64,000 nucleotides of DNA from Pseudomonas pseudonitroreducens. GTDB lineage: Bacteria; Pseudomonadota; Gammaproteobacteria; Pseudomonadales; Pseudomonadaceae. A program made the position numbers and the translations under genes. The notes below the pieces were generated by a model that worked only from the letters and a program-made list of their open reading frames with translations, did no database searches and was not told the origin of the DNA. Location of the stretch: positions 62,001-126,000 of the forward strand of contig NZ_BQHJ01000009.1 in assembly GCF_021603645.1 (NCBI RefSeq), in the 5' to 3' direction. This document shows positions 1 through 7,183 of the stretch, in pieces. Every line of letters starts with the position of its first letter. Position 1 is the first letter of the stretch.

Positions 1-465
1 AGAACAGGCGATCTGCGACGACGGATCGGGTGCGTAGTAAAGCCCGTGCGGCGCGGCGGCCTGGGAGATCGCCAGGTTGCGCACGCCGGGTTGCACGCGG
101 GCGAAGCGGCCGGCGGTGTTGACTTCGAGGATGCGGTTGAAGCGCGCCATCACCAGCAGGATGCCTTTCTCCAGCGGCAACGCACCGCCAGACAGGCCCG
201 TGCCTGCGCCACGCGCCACCACCGGTACCTGGCGCGCGTGGCAGAGCTTGAGCAGCGCCTGCACCTGCTCGATGCGCTCGGGCAGCGCCACCAGCATCGG
301 CACCGTGCGGTAGGCGGAGAGGCCGTCGCACTCGTAGGGCTTCAAGTCTTCGGCGTTGTGCAGCAGTTCGAGGTCGGGCAGTGTCGCGCGCAGCTCGGCG
401 AGCAGGGCGGACTTGTCGACGGCAGGCAGCGCGCCGTCGACGCGCTCGTCGTAGAGGATATTCAT
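1..465 (-). CDS. glcD: Glycolate oxidase subunit GlcD (3' part outside window)
   Basis: FAD-binding subunit of glycolate oxidase, which oxidises glycolate to glyoxylate. Only the first 155 residues are present; the gene continues past the left edge. The start ATG is at 465. The visible part begins MNILYDERVDGALP and carries the FAD_binding_4 signature PVVARGAGTGLSGG, followed by PGVRN. The gene is divergent from a GntR-family regulator (694-1464), the usual arrangement of the glc operon (glcDEF with glcC). Two palindromic sites in the shared upstream region suggest GlcC control. Assignment rests on family recognition of the N-terminal third only. Confidence 0.9.
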   Translation of the reverse strand, partial: MNILYDERVDGALPAVDKSALLAELRATLPDLELLHNAEDLKPYECDGLSAYRTVPMLVALPERIEQVQALLKLCHARQVPVVARGAGTGLSGGALPLEKGILLVMARFNRILEVNTAGRFARVQPGVRNLAISQAAAPHGLYYAPDPSSQIACS

Positions 466-576
466 GGGCCACGGTGCTCTGATCTTGTTATTGGACGAGC
501 CCGTCAGGCGGGCTTCATGAGCCACAGCGCCGTGAACATGCGGCCGCCGCTTCGCGGGCGTCTATCGGCTTTCGCA

Positions 577-589
577 CTGGTCGGACCAG
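577..589. promoter_or_regulatory. Candidate GlcC operator, copy 1
   Basis: Palindrome CTGGTCGGACCAG in the glcD-glcC intergenic region, followed by TTGTTG. It fits the TGGTNNNACCA pattern known for FadR-subfamily GntR regulators such as LldR and GlcC. A near-identical copy lies 89 bp downstream. Confidence 0.6.
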
Positions 590-665
590 TTGTTGCGTGC
601 CGCTGCGCTGGAAAGGCCCGGCCGTGGCGGCTAGGGTTGTTGGGCACGAGGCAGGTGGTTACCTG

Positions 666-678
666 CTGGTCCTACCAG
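666..678. promoter_or_regulatory. Candidate GlcC operator, copy 2
   Basis: CTGGTCCTACCAG, again followed by TTGTGG, 15 bp before the glcC start codon. It matches copy 1 (577-589) except at the two central bases. This position would let GlcC regulate its own gene as well as glcD. Confidence 0.6.
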
Positions 679-693
679 TTGTGGAGCCATTCG

Positions 694-1464
694 ATGACCA
701 GCATCCAGCAGGGCAAGCAGCGCGTCGCCGACCAGGTGGCGGAAAAGATCGAGCGCCTGATCGTCGATGGCGTGCTCAAGGTCGGCCAGGCGTTGCCGTC
801 GGAACGGCGCCTGGTGGAGAAGCTCGGCTGTTCGCGCTCGGCGTTGCGCGAGGGGCTGCGAGCGTTGCGCGGGCGCGGCATCGTCGATACCGAGCAGGGG
901 CGGGGATCGTTCGTTGCCGACCTGACCGGCGCCGAGGATGTCTCGCCTCTGCTGCACCTGTTCCGCTCGCAGCCGCGCACGCTCTACGACCTGCTGGAGG
1001 TGCGTGCGTTGCTAGAGGGCGAGTCTGCCCGGCTGGCCGCCCTGCGCGCCACGGAGGTCGACCTGTTGCTGATCGGCCGGCGCTTCGAGGAGATGCATGC
1101 GGCTTTCGACGAGCCGCAACTGCTGGACCCGCGCGAACACGCCCGGCGCGACCACGCCTTCCACCAGGCGATCAGCGAGGCCTCGCACAACCCGGTGCTG
1201 GTGCATACGCTGCAGTCGCTCAACGAGCTGATGCTCAGCACCGTGTTCGCCTCGGTGAACAACCTCTACAACCGCCCGCCGCAGAAGCGCCAGATCGATC
1301 GCCAGCATGCGCGGCTGTATCGCGCCATCGTCGAGCGCCAGCCGGAACAGGCCCAGCGCGCTGCCCGCGAGCATATCCACGGCGTGCGCGACAACCTGCG
1401 GGAGATCGAGCAGGAAGAACAGCGGCTGGTGCGGGCGACCTTGCGGCTGGAGGGTTGGAAATAA
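694..1464 (+). CDS. glcC: GntR-family regulator of the glycolate operon
   Basis: Transcription factor of the FadR subfamily, 256 residues. The N-terminal winged helix-turn-helix (about 10-75) has the typical PSERRLVEKLGCSRSALREGLRALRG order, seen here as PSERRLVEKLG and SALREGLRALR. The rest is an FCD ligand-binding domain containing DHAFHQAISEASHNPVL. The ATG at 694 gives the standard GlcC length; the reading frame is open far upstream, but that extension is only high-GC open frame. It lies divergent from glcD and downstream of two palindromic candidate operators. The expected effector is glycolate. Confidence 0.88.
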   Translation: MTSIQQGKQRVADQVAEKIERLIVDGVLKVGQALPSERRLVEKLGCSRSALREGLRALRGRGIVDTEQGRGSFVADLTGAEDVSPLLHLFRSQPRTLYDLLEVRALLEGESARLAALRATEVDLLLIGRRFEEMHAAFDEPQLLDPREHARRDHAFHQAISEASHNPVLVHTLQSLNELMLSTVFASVNNLYNRPPQKRQIDRQHARLYRAIVERQPEQAQRAAREHIHGVRDNLREIEQEEQRLVRATLRLEGWK

Positions 1465-1486
1465 CTGGGGAGCGTGAGACGCAACC

Positions 1487-1565
1487 GTAGGGCGAATAAC
1501 GCGCCAGCGTTATCCGCCGTTTCGGGACTGGCGGCGGATAACCTGTTCCAGGTTATGCGCCCTAC
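1487..1565. repeat. Intergenic palindromic repeat, GTAGGGCG family
   Basis: About 79 bp element bounded by GTAGGGCG and its complement CGCCCTAC, with internal inverted arms GCGTTATCCGCC and GGCGGATAACC. Four further copies stand in tandem at 10874-11377. It fills the glcC-MerR convergent gap together with the next repeat. Confidence 0.85.
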
Positions 1566-1586
1566 ATACTGGCGCGGAGTCTTTTT

Positions 1587-1663
1587 GTAGGAGCGAGCTT
1601 GCTCGCGAGCGGTGTTCCAGGCAGCTCCGGCGCGAAGCGGTTCGCGAGCAAGCTCGCTCCTAC
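1587..1663. repeat. Intergenic palindromic repeat, GTAGGAGCGAGC family
   Basis: Inverted repeat with arms GTAGGAGCGAGCTTGCTCGC and GCGAGCAAGCTCGCTCCTAC around a variable centre. Other copies in this window are at 8508, 16929, 27916 and 58768. Always intergenic here; possibly a bidirectional transcription stop. Confidence 0.85.
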
Positions 1664-1673
1664 AGGTTCTGCG

Positions 1674-2093
1674 TCAGCGCCGTGCCTTGCGCTCGCGCAT
1701 CTCCGCCAGCATGCGTTCGGCATTCGCTGCGCAACCCATGCCTTCGGGCTTGTTCTCGATGCCGTCGATCACTTCCAGCAGGCGCAAACGGTTCTGCTGC
1801 AGTTGCCGCTCCATCGCCTCGATCTCCGCGACCTTGCGGCGCAGGCCGGCGACCAGTTCGCCGTGGCCGTTCTCTATGGGGTTGGAGTGCGGCAGCAGGT
1901 TGCGGATTTCCTCCAGGGTGAAACCGGTCTGCTGGGCGCTGCGGATGATTTCCAGCAGGTCGAGGGTTTCTGCCGGGTACTCGCGGTAACCGTTGGCCAG
2001 GCGGCGGGCCGGGGCGATCAGCCCGCTGGCTTCGTAGAAGCGGATGCGCGAGGGGGCGAGGCCGCTGAGGCTGGCCAGTTCACCGATTTTCAT
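1674..2093 (-). CDS. MerR-family transcriptional regulator
   Basis: Small regulator of 139 residues. The N-terminal MerR helix-turn-helix starts MKIGELASLSGLAPSRIRFY and continues to NGYREYP. A coiled-coil dimerisation segment follows (about 80-125). The C-terminal region has one cysteine (CAANAERML) but no clear Cys-X-Cys metal pair, so it more likely senses an organic or redox signal than a metal. The ATG at 2093 was chosen because it begins the canonical MKIGE start. The gene is divergent from an old-yellow-enzyme homologue whose promoter has the 19-bp spacer used by MerR activators. Confidence 0.85.
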   Translation of the reverse strand: MKIGELASLSGLAPSRIRFYEASGLIAPARRLANGYREYPAETLDLLEIIRSAQQTGFTLEEIRNLLPHSNPIENGHGELVAGLRRKVAEIEAMERQLQQNRLRLLEVIDGIENKPEGMGCAANAERMLAEMRERKARR

Positions 2094-2112
2094 GCTGGGC
2101 TCCGAAAGGGGC

Positions 2113-2143
2113 TTGACCTTGAAGTGAACTTTAAACTTAACCT
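2113..2143 (+). promoter_or_regulatory. MerR-type promoter of the flavin oxidoreductase gene
   Basis: A -35 TTGACC (2113-2118) and a -10 TAACCT (2138-2143) are separated by 19 bp. The spacer holds an imperfect dyad, CCTTGAAGTGAACTTTAAAC. Over-long spacers with a central dyad are the hallmark of promoters activated by MerR proteins through DNA distortion. It points at the gene starting at 2186, and the MerR gene starts 20 bp to the left. Confidence 0.7.
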
Positions 2144-2185
2144 CGCTGCCGTCACAACCCATCAGGACAACCTCGGAGCCTAGCC

Positions 2186-3418
2186 ATGTCGCCCTTCCAG
2201 CCCCTGCGCCTGCCCAACGGCGGCGAAGTCCCCAACCGTATCGCCAAGGCCGCCATGGAAGAGAACATGGCCGACGCCGACCAGGCGCCTTCGGCTGCCT
2301 TGCTGCGCCTTTACCAGGCCTGGGCGGACGGCGGCGTCGGCCTGATCCTCAGCGGCAACGTAATGATCGACGGCCGCGCCATGACCGGTCCCGGCGGCGT
2401 GGTGCTGGAAAACGATCGGCAGATGGAGCGCTTCCGCGAATGGGCGCGCATCGGCCGTTCCCGTGGTGCGCAGTTCTGGTTGCAACTGAACCATCCTGGT
2501 CGCCAGGTGCAGACCAACCTCGGCCAGGGCGCCATCGCGCCGTCGGTGGTGCCGCTGGAGATGGGCAAGTTCTCCAAGCTGTTCGCCGTCGCCCGCGAGA
2601 TGACCGAGGCCGATATCGCCGAGGTGATCCGTCGTTTCGTCCGCGCCGCGCAGTTGTCCGAGCAGGCCGGCTTCACCGGCGTGCAGATCCACGCCGCCCA
2701 CGGCTACCTGCTCAGCCAATTCCTCTCGCCGCTGGCGAACAAGCGCCAGGATCGCTGGGGCGGTTCGCTGGAAAACCGTGCGCGGCTGTTGCTGGAGGTC
2801 GTGCGTGCGGTGCGCGCCGAAGTGTCGCCGGAGTTCTGCGTAGGGGTGAAGATCAATTCCGCGGACTTCCAGCGCGGCGGCTTCGACGCCAGCGACGCGC
2901 GCCAGGTGATCGAGTGGCTGAACGACGAGAAGGTCGACCTGGTCGAGCTGTCCGGCGGCAGCTACGAGGCGCCGGCCATGCAGGGTGACGCCCGTGACGG
3001 CCGGACCCTGGCGCGCGAGGCGTACTTCCTCGAATTCGCCCGTGAGATGCGCGAGGCGGCGCGCATGCCGCTGATGGTCACCGGCGGTATTCGGCGCCTG
3101 CCGGTGGCGGAACAGGTGCTGGACAGCGGGCTGGACATGGTCGGCATCGGCACCGCCCTGGCCCTGGAGCCGCAACTGGTACTGCACTGGCAGCGTGGCA
3201 GCCAGACCCAGCCGCAACTGCCGCCGATCCGCTGGCGCTCCAAGCCGCTGGCGGCGCTGGCCTACATGGCGCTGGTCAAGTTGCAGCTGCACCGCATCGG
3301 CGCCCACCGTGCGCCCAACCCGCAGGCTTCGCCGTGGCGCACGCTGGTGATGGAGCAGTGGCGCACGCTGCGCCGGGCCAAGCAGTACCGCCGCTGGGCG
3401 GCTAGGCAGGCGGGATGA
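2186..3418 (+). CDS. NADH:flavin oxidoreductase (old yellow enzyme family)
   Basis: FMN-dependent ene-reductase-like protein of 410 residues with a TIM-barrel fold. The diagnostic segment GVQIHAAHGYLLSQFLSP, followed by NKRQDRWGGSLENRARLL, lies at about 167-205. The FMN-phosphate end of the barrel is seen at VTGGIRRL and GLDMVGIGTAL. The C-terminus is extended by a basic segment (RAKQYRRWAARQ). Substrate cannot be told from sequence; members reduce activated C=C bonds of enones, nitro compounds or dienoyl-CoA-like substrates. It lacks the 4Fe-4S and NADPH domains of true 2,4-dienoyl-CoA reductase. Probably activated by the divergent MerR regulator. Confidence 0.85.
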   Translation: MSPFQPLRLPNGGEVPNRIAKAAMEENMADADQAPSAALLRLYQAWADGGVGLILSGNVMIDGRAMTGPGGVVLENDRQMERFREWARIGRSRGAQFWLQLNHPGRQVQTNLGQGAIAPSVVPLEMGKFSKLFAVAREMTEADIAEVIRRFVRAAQLSEQAGFTGVQIHAAHGYLLSQFLSPLANKRQDRWGGSLENRARLLLEVVRAVRAEVSPEFCVGVKINSADFQRGGFDASDARQVIEWLNDEKVDLVELSGGSYEAPAMQGDARDGRTLAREAYFLEFAREMREAARMPLMVTGGIRRLPVAEQVLDSGLDMVGIGTALALEPQLVLHWQRGSQTQPQLPPIRWRSKPLAALAYMALVKLQLHRIGAHRAPNPQASPWRTLVMEQWRTLRRAKQYRRWAARQAG

Positions 3419-3439
3419 TCTTCACTGGCTGACGCCTTC

Positions 3440-3523
3440 GTAGGATGGCGTGGAGCGAAGCGATACCCATCGACTCCTGCCGCATTGGCAGCATGGGTAT
3501 CGCCTAGGCTCCACCCATCCTAC
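3440..3523. repeat. Intergenic palindromic repeat, GTAGGATGG family
   Basis: Inverted repeat with outer arms GTAGGATGGCGTGGAGC and GGCTCCACCCATCCTAC and inner arms GATACCCAT and ATGGGTATC. Other copies are at 7100-7180 and 20067-20147. Confidence 0.85.
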
Positions 3524-3584
3524 GGTGGTGTTCTTCCGGGGGGGGCGCGCATGCGCTCTTGCGAGAACCCTCGGGCCAGGCCGA

Positions 3585-4310
3585 TCAAGCCTGCTGCCGT
3601 GTCGCCGCCAGGACGATCTCGCGGATGCACACGCCCTGCGGCTGGTTGTAGGCGTAGCCGATGGCGTTGGCCACGTCCTCGGCACTGAGCACCTTGCCGC
3701 CCATCTCGCGTTTCCAGTCCTGATAGCCGCTCTTGATCGCATCGTCGGTGGTGTGGCTGAGCAACTCGGTTTCCACCGCGCCGGGAGCGATGGTCACCAC
3801 GCGGACGTTGTGCGCCGCGACTTCCTCGCGCAGGTTCTCGGAGATCGCGTGCACGGCGAACTTGGTGCCGACATAGGCGACGTGGTTGGGGAAGGTCTTG
3901 CGCCCGGCCACCGAGCTGACATTGATAACGGTGCCCTGGTTGCGCTCGACCATGCCCTTGAGTACGGCGTGCACGCCGTTGAGCAGGCCTTTCACGTTGA
4001 CGTCGAGCATGCGCTCCCACTCGGCCGGGTCCTGCTCGACCATGTTGCCCAGCAGCATCACGCCAGCGTTGTTCACCAGCGCGTCAGCCGGGCCGAAACG
4101 CTTCTCGGCTTCCTCGACGGCGGCCAGCAGGGCTTCGCGGTCAGTCACATCGACGGCACGGCACAGTGCGTTCGGCAGCTTGAGGGCTTCCAGGCGCTCG
4201 ATGCGCCGGGCGAGCAGCAGCAGCGGGTGACCTTGCTGGGAAAAGAGGCGGGCGGTGGCTTCGCCGATGCCGGAACTGGCGCCGGTGACGATGATCAGGG
4301 GCTTGCTCAT
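3585..4310 (-). CDS. SDR-family NAD(P)-dependent oxidoreductase
   Basis: Classical short-chain dehydrogenase/reductase, 241 residues. The N-terminal cofactor motif is TGASSGIGE (about 8-16). NNAGVML follows at about 85, the catalytic serine lies in NVSSVAG, and the catalytic pair is YVGTK (Tyr-X-X-X-Lys). This length and the motif set fit the NADP-dependent YdfG/clavaldehyde-type group. Substrate unknown. The ATG at 4310 starts MSKPLIIVTGAS; the frame stays open upstream across the neighbouring LysR gene, but that is a shadow. Divergent from a LysR regulator, its likely controller. Confidence 0.88.
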   Translation of the reverse strand: MSKPLIIVTGASSGIGEATARLFSQQGHPLLLLARRIERLEALKLPNALCRAVDVTDREALLAAVEEAEKRFGPADALVNNAGVMLLGNMVEQDPAEWERMLDVNVKGLLNGVHAVLKGMVERNQGTVINVSSVAGRKTFPNHVAYVGTKFAVHAISENLREEVAAHNVRVVTIAPGAVETELLSHTTDDAIKSGYQDWKREMGGKVLSAEDVANAIGYAYNQPQGVCIREIVLAATRQQA

Positions 4311-4422
4311 GGTGGTTCTCCTGCAATCGAAAATCTGGATGCCTGGACGATGCAGTGAAGTATATTTAGCGCATTGCTGCCTGAAAAATGGCTTATTCCT
4401 GTGCCTGGTATCGGGATTTCCT

Positions 4423-5217
4423 ATGGATATTCGACAGCTTGCCGCCTTCGTCGCGGTCTTCGAAGAGCGCAACATCACCGCCGCCGCGCAGCGCCTGTTC
4501 GTCAGCCAACCCACGCTGTCCGCCACCGTGCGCCAGCTGGAGGAGAGCCTGGGCACCGAGCTGTTCGTGCGCCAACCGCGCGGTGTGGATGTCAGCGAAG
4601 CGGCGCGCACCCTGTACCCGCGAGCCCGTGCCCTGCTGGCCGAGGCGGAGGGTTTGCGCAAGCTGTTCCGCCAGTCGTCGGAGCGGCAGCCGCTGCACCT
4701 GGGCGTGGAAGGGGACATCAGCGCCGAGCAGATCGAGCGCTTCGTCGGCCTGGCCCGGCAAGCGATCCCCAACCTGCAACTGCACCTGGAAGAAGGCTGT
4801 GTGGGCGAGGCGCGGCTGGCAGCGGAGGAGTTCTGTTGCGAGGACGAACTGTTCGTTCCGGTGTGGGACGATCCGTACGTATTGGTGCTGCCGCCCGGCG
4901 CCGAGAGTATGCCAGTCGCCGCGTGGATCACCTGTCCGTCGCACCCATCGCACCAGCGTTTGATGACTGCCTACGGCAGCGCACCGGTGGTCGCGCAGGC
5001 CAGCACCCTGAATCTTGCACTGCGGCTGGTCAGTGCCGGCCTGGGCGCGGCTATCCTTCCGGCCTCGTTGCTGGGCGGCGCTCCGGCCGTGCGCAGCGGA
5101 ACCTTGAACCTGCCGCTACCCGTGCGCCGCATCGGCCTTTGCCACGCCGCCCAGGCGCTGGAGCAGCCGGCGGTGCGCGCGCTCTACGACTTCCTGCGCG
5201 CCCGTGAGGCGGCCTGA
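4423..5217 (+). CDS. LysR-family transcriptional regulator (short)
   Basis: 264 residues, shorter than the usual ~300. The LysR winged helix-turn-helix is complete (MDIRQLAAFVAVFEERN, then QRLFVSQPTLSATVRQLEE). The effector domain is present but compact; the segment after EERLAAE-type sequence is abbreviated. The ATG at 4423 gives the canonical start. It stands divergent from the SDR gene (112 bp between starts) and ends one base before the stop codon of the convergent MFS gene. Likely regulates the SDR gene; the inducer cannot be inferred. Confidence 0.85.
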   Translation: MDIRQLAAFVAVFEERNITAAAQRLFVSQPTLSATVRQLEESLGTELFVRQPRGVDVSEAARTLYPRARALLAEAEGLRKLFRQSSERQPLHLGVEGDISAEQIERFVGLARQAIPNLQLHLEEGCVGEARLAAEEFCCEDELFVPVWDDPYVLVLPPGAESMPVAAWITCPSHPSHQRLMTAYGSAPVVAQASTLNLALRLVSAGLGAAILPASLLGGAPAVRSGTLNLPLPVRRIGLCHAAQALEQPAVRALYDFLRAREAA

Positions 5218-5218
5218 T

Positions 5219-6415
5219 TCAGGCCGGCGCCTTCTGCGCGGCGGGTGCGCGCAAGGACAGCAGCAGGACCAGCGACGCCGCGAGAATCTGCAGGCTGGCG
5301 TAGCCGTTGGTGGTGGCGACCAGGCCATAACGCTGGATCGCCAGCCCGGCGAGGATCGCCGGCACGCTGAAAGCCAGGTAGCTGAGCACGTAGAAGCTCG
5401 CCATCAGTGCACCGCGCTCGTGGGCGTGGGCCAGCGGCACCACCGAGCGCAATGCGCCGAGGAAGGCGCCGCCAAAGCCAAGGCCCGCCACCGCGGTACC
5501 GAGGAAGAACAGCCAGAGGTTGGAGGAGTCCACGCCGAGCAGGGTAATCAGCAGGCCGATGATCAGGGCCAGCCCGCCGCGGCGCAGGATGACCGCTGCC
5601 GGCCGGTTGCGCAGCGCGAAGATCGCCACGGCGCCGCAGAAACACAGCAGCGAGACCAGCCCACCGCCGATCATCGGAACCTGCAGACCGGTCACCTGGC
5701 GCGCCAGGGTCGGGCCCAGCGACAGGTAGAAACCGCCCAGCGCCCAGAGGCTGGCGTTCAGCGGCGCCACGCTCCAGAACGCCCGGCGCGCCTGCGGGGG
5801 AATGCGAATGCGCGGCTTCAGCGAGGCCAGCGCGCCGGGCTGCCTGCTGACGCTTTCCGGCAGCCAGCGCAACAGCACCAAGGCCAGCGCGAATACCGCC
5901 AGCAGCCAGACATAGACGCGGTGCAGCGGGTCGCCGCCGAACTGCACCAGTGCACTGCTGCCCAGTGCGCCCAGCGCCATGCCGAGCATGGGCGCGACGC
6001 TGTTGATCAACGGGCCGCGCTCACGGTCGATGTCGAGCATGGCGGCGCCCAGTACAGCGGTCGCGATGCCGGTAGCGAAGCCTTGCAGCAGGCGCGCGGC
6101 GATCAGCAGTTCCACCGAGTTGGCGTAGAGGAACACGCTCATCGCCAGCAACTCGATGATCAGCGCCGCACGGATCAGTGGGCGGCGGCCGAGGTAGTCC
6201 GACAGCGAACCGAATACCAGCAGCGCCAGCATCAGCCCGCCGGCGTAGATGCTGAACGCCAGCGTCAGCAGGGCAGGGGAGAACTGCCAGGACTCGCGGT
6301 ACAGCGCATAAAGCGGCGTGGGCGCGGCAGCGGCGGCGAGGAAGGCCATGAGGATCGCGGTCAGCAGCAGGGCCGGGAAAAAGCCGGGCGCGCTTTTGGG
6401 TAAGGTCTGTGCCAT
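5219..6415 (-). CDS. MFS transporter
   Basis: Major facilitator superfamily permease of 398 residues with about 12 hydrophobic segments. The segment FGSLSDYLGRRPLI is the loop 2-3 signature, and ARLLQGFATGIATAVL is the motif following TM4. It resembles drug/metabolite exporters of the YfcJ/AraJ type; substrate unknown. The start ATG is at 6415. It is divergent from a TetR regulator, a common pairing for inducible efflux pumps. Confidence 0.85.
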   Translation of the reverse strand: MAQTLPKSAPGFFPALLLTAILMAFLAAAAAPTPLYALYRESWQFSPALLTLAFSIYAGGLMLALLVFGSLSDYLGRRPLIRAALIIELLAMSVFLYANSVELLIAARLLQGFATGIATAVLGAAMLDIDRERGPLINSVAPMLGMALGALGSSALVQFGGDPLHRVYVWLLAVFALALVLLRWLPESVSRQPGALASLKPRIRIPPQARRAFWSVAPLNASLWALGGFYLSLGPTLARQVTGLQVPMIGGGLVSLLCFCGAVAIFALRNRPAAVILRRGGLALIIGLLITLLGVDSSNLWLFFLGTAVAGLGFGGAFLGALRSVVPLAHAHERGALMASFYVLSYLAFSVPAILAGLAIQRYGLVATTNGYASLQILAASLVLLLSLRAPAAQKAPA

Positions 6416-6437
6416 GATTCAGCTCGCAAAGGCTAAG

Positions 6438-6485
6438 ATTTTGCTTTTGCGAGATGCTGGACCCGTTTTCGGATAAAAGCAAATT
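6438..6485. promoter_or_regulatory. Candidate TetR operator between MFS and TetR genes
   Basis: Inverted arms ATTTTGCTTTT (6438-6448) and AAAAGCAAATT (6475-6485), matching at 10 of 11 positions, lie in the 88-bp divergent promoter region. Their position between the two start codons fits autoregulation plus control of the transporter. No experimental support. Confidence 0.4.
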
Positions 6486-6503
6486 CTTTGCGTTAAGGTG
6501 CTT

Positions 6504-7058
6504 ATGGCAATCAATCAGGGGGTTCGACCGGGTGGTCGCAGCGCGCGTGTGCAAGCCTCGGTGCACAAGGCTGTGGCCGAGTTGCTGGAGGAGCGCGAGC
6601 GCGCCGAACTGACGGTGCCGCTGATCGCCTCACGAGCCGGCGTCACGCCTTCGACCATCTACCGGCGCTGGGGCGATCTCAACGAACTGCTCGGCGACGT
6701 TGCCCTGCAACGCATTCGCCCGGATGCCGAGCCGGCCGATACCGGCAGCCTGCGCGGTGACCTGCTGGCATGGGGCGAACAGTACATGGAGGAAACCGCC
6801 TCGGTGCCCGGTCGCGCGGTGGTGCTCGACCTGCTCGCCGCTGGCGGCGGCTGCTCCGGGCGCTGCATGGCGATTGCCTGCGGCCAGTTCGACATCATCC
6901 TGCTGCGGGCCAAGGGACGTGGCGAGAAACTGCCGGATGTCGACCGCATCGTCGACCGGCTGATGGCGCCGCTGGTGTACCGCATCCTGTTTTCCGGCGA
7001 GGAGCTGGAAGTGGAGTATGTCGAGCGGTTGGTCGATCTGACGCTGGACGGGGTGTAG
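6504..7058 (+). CDS. TetR-family transcriptional regulator
   Basis: 184 residues. The N-terminal TetR helix-turn-helix has ELTVPLIASRAGVTPSTIYR and RWGDLNELL (about 32-62). The C-terminal ligand domain ends in EVEYVERLVDLTLDGV and resembles the TetR_C_16/AcrR group. The ATG at 6504 is preferred to a GTG two codons earlier because an AAGG ribosome site lies 5 bp before it. Divergent from the MFS transporter, which it probably represses. Confidence 0.85.
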   Translation: MAINQGVRPGGRSARVQASVHKAVAELLEERERAELTVPLIASRAGVTPSTIYRRWGDLNELLGDVALQRIRPDAEPADTGSLRGDLLAWGEQYMEETASVPGRAVVLDLLAAGGGCSGRCMAIACGQFDIILLRAKGRGEKLPDVDRIVDRLMAPLVYRILFSGEELEVEYVERLVDLTLDGV

Positions 7059-7099
7059 CGGATTCGTGGACAGGCTTCCTGCCTGCCATTGGCGAATTC

Positions 7100-7180
7100 G
7101 TAGGATGGCGTGGAGCGCAGCGATACCCATCGATCCTGGCACGGGCAGCATGGGTATCGCCTAGGCTCCACCCATCCTAC
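7100..7180. repeat. Intergenic palindromic repeat, GTAGGATGG family
   Basis: Second copy of the element at 3440, with the same outer and inner arms. It lies between the convergent TetR and amine oxidase genes. Confidence 0.85.
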
Positions 7181-7183
7181 GTT

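Noticed and set aside
4311-4931. Extension of the SDR protein to 448 residues
   Set aside because: The extra part lies antisense to the LysR gene, and the SDR cofactor motif must be near the N-terminus.
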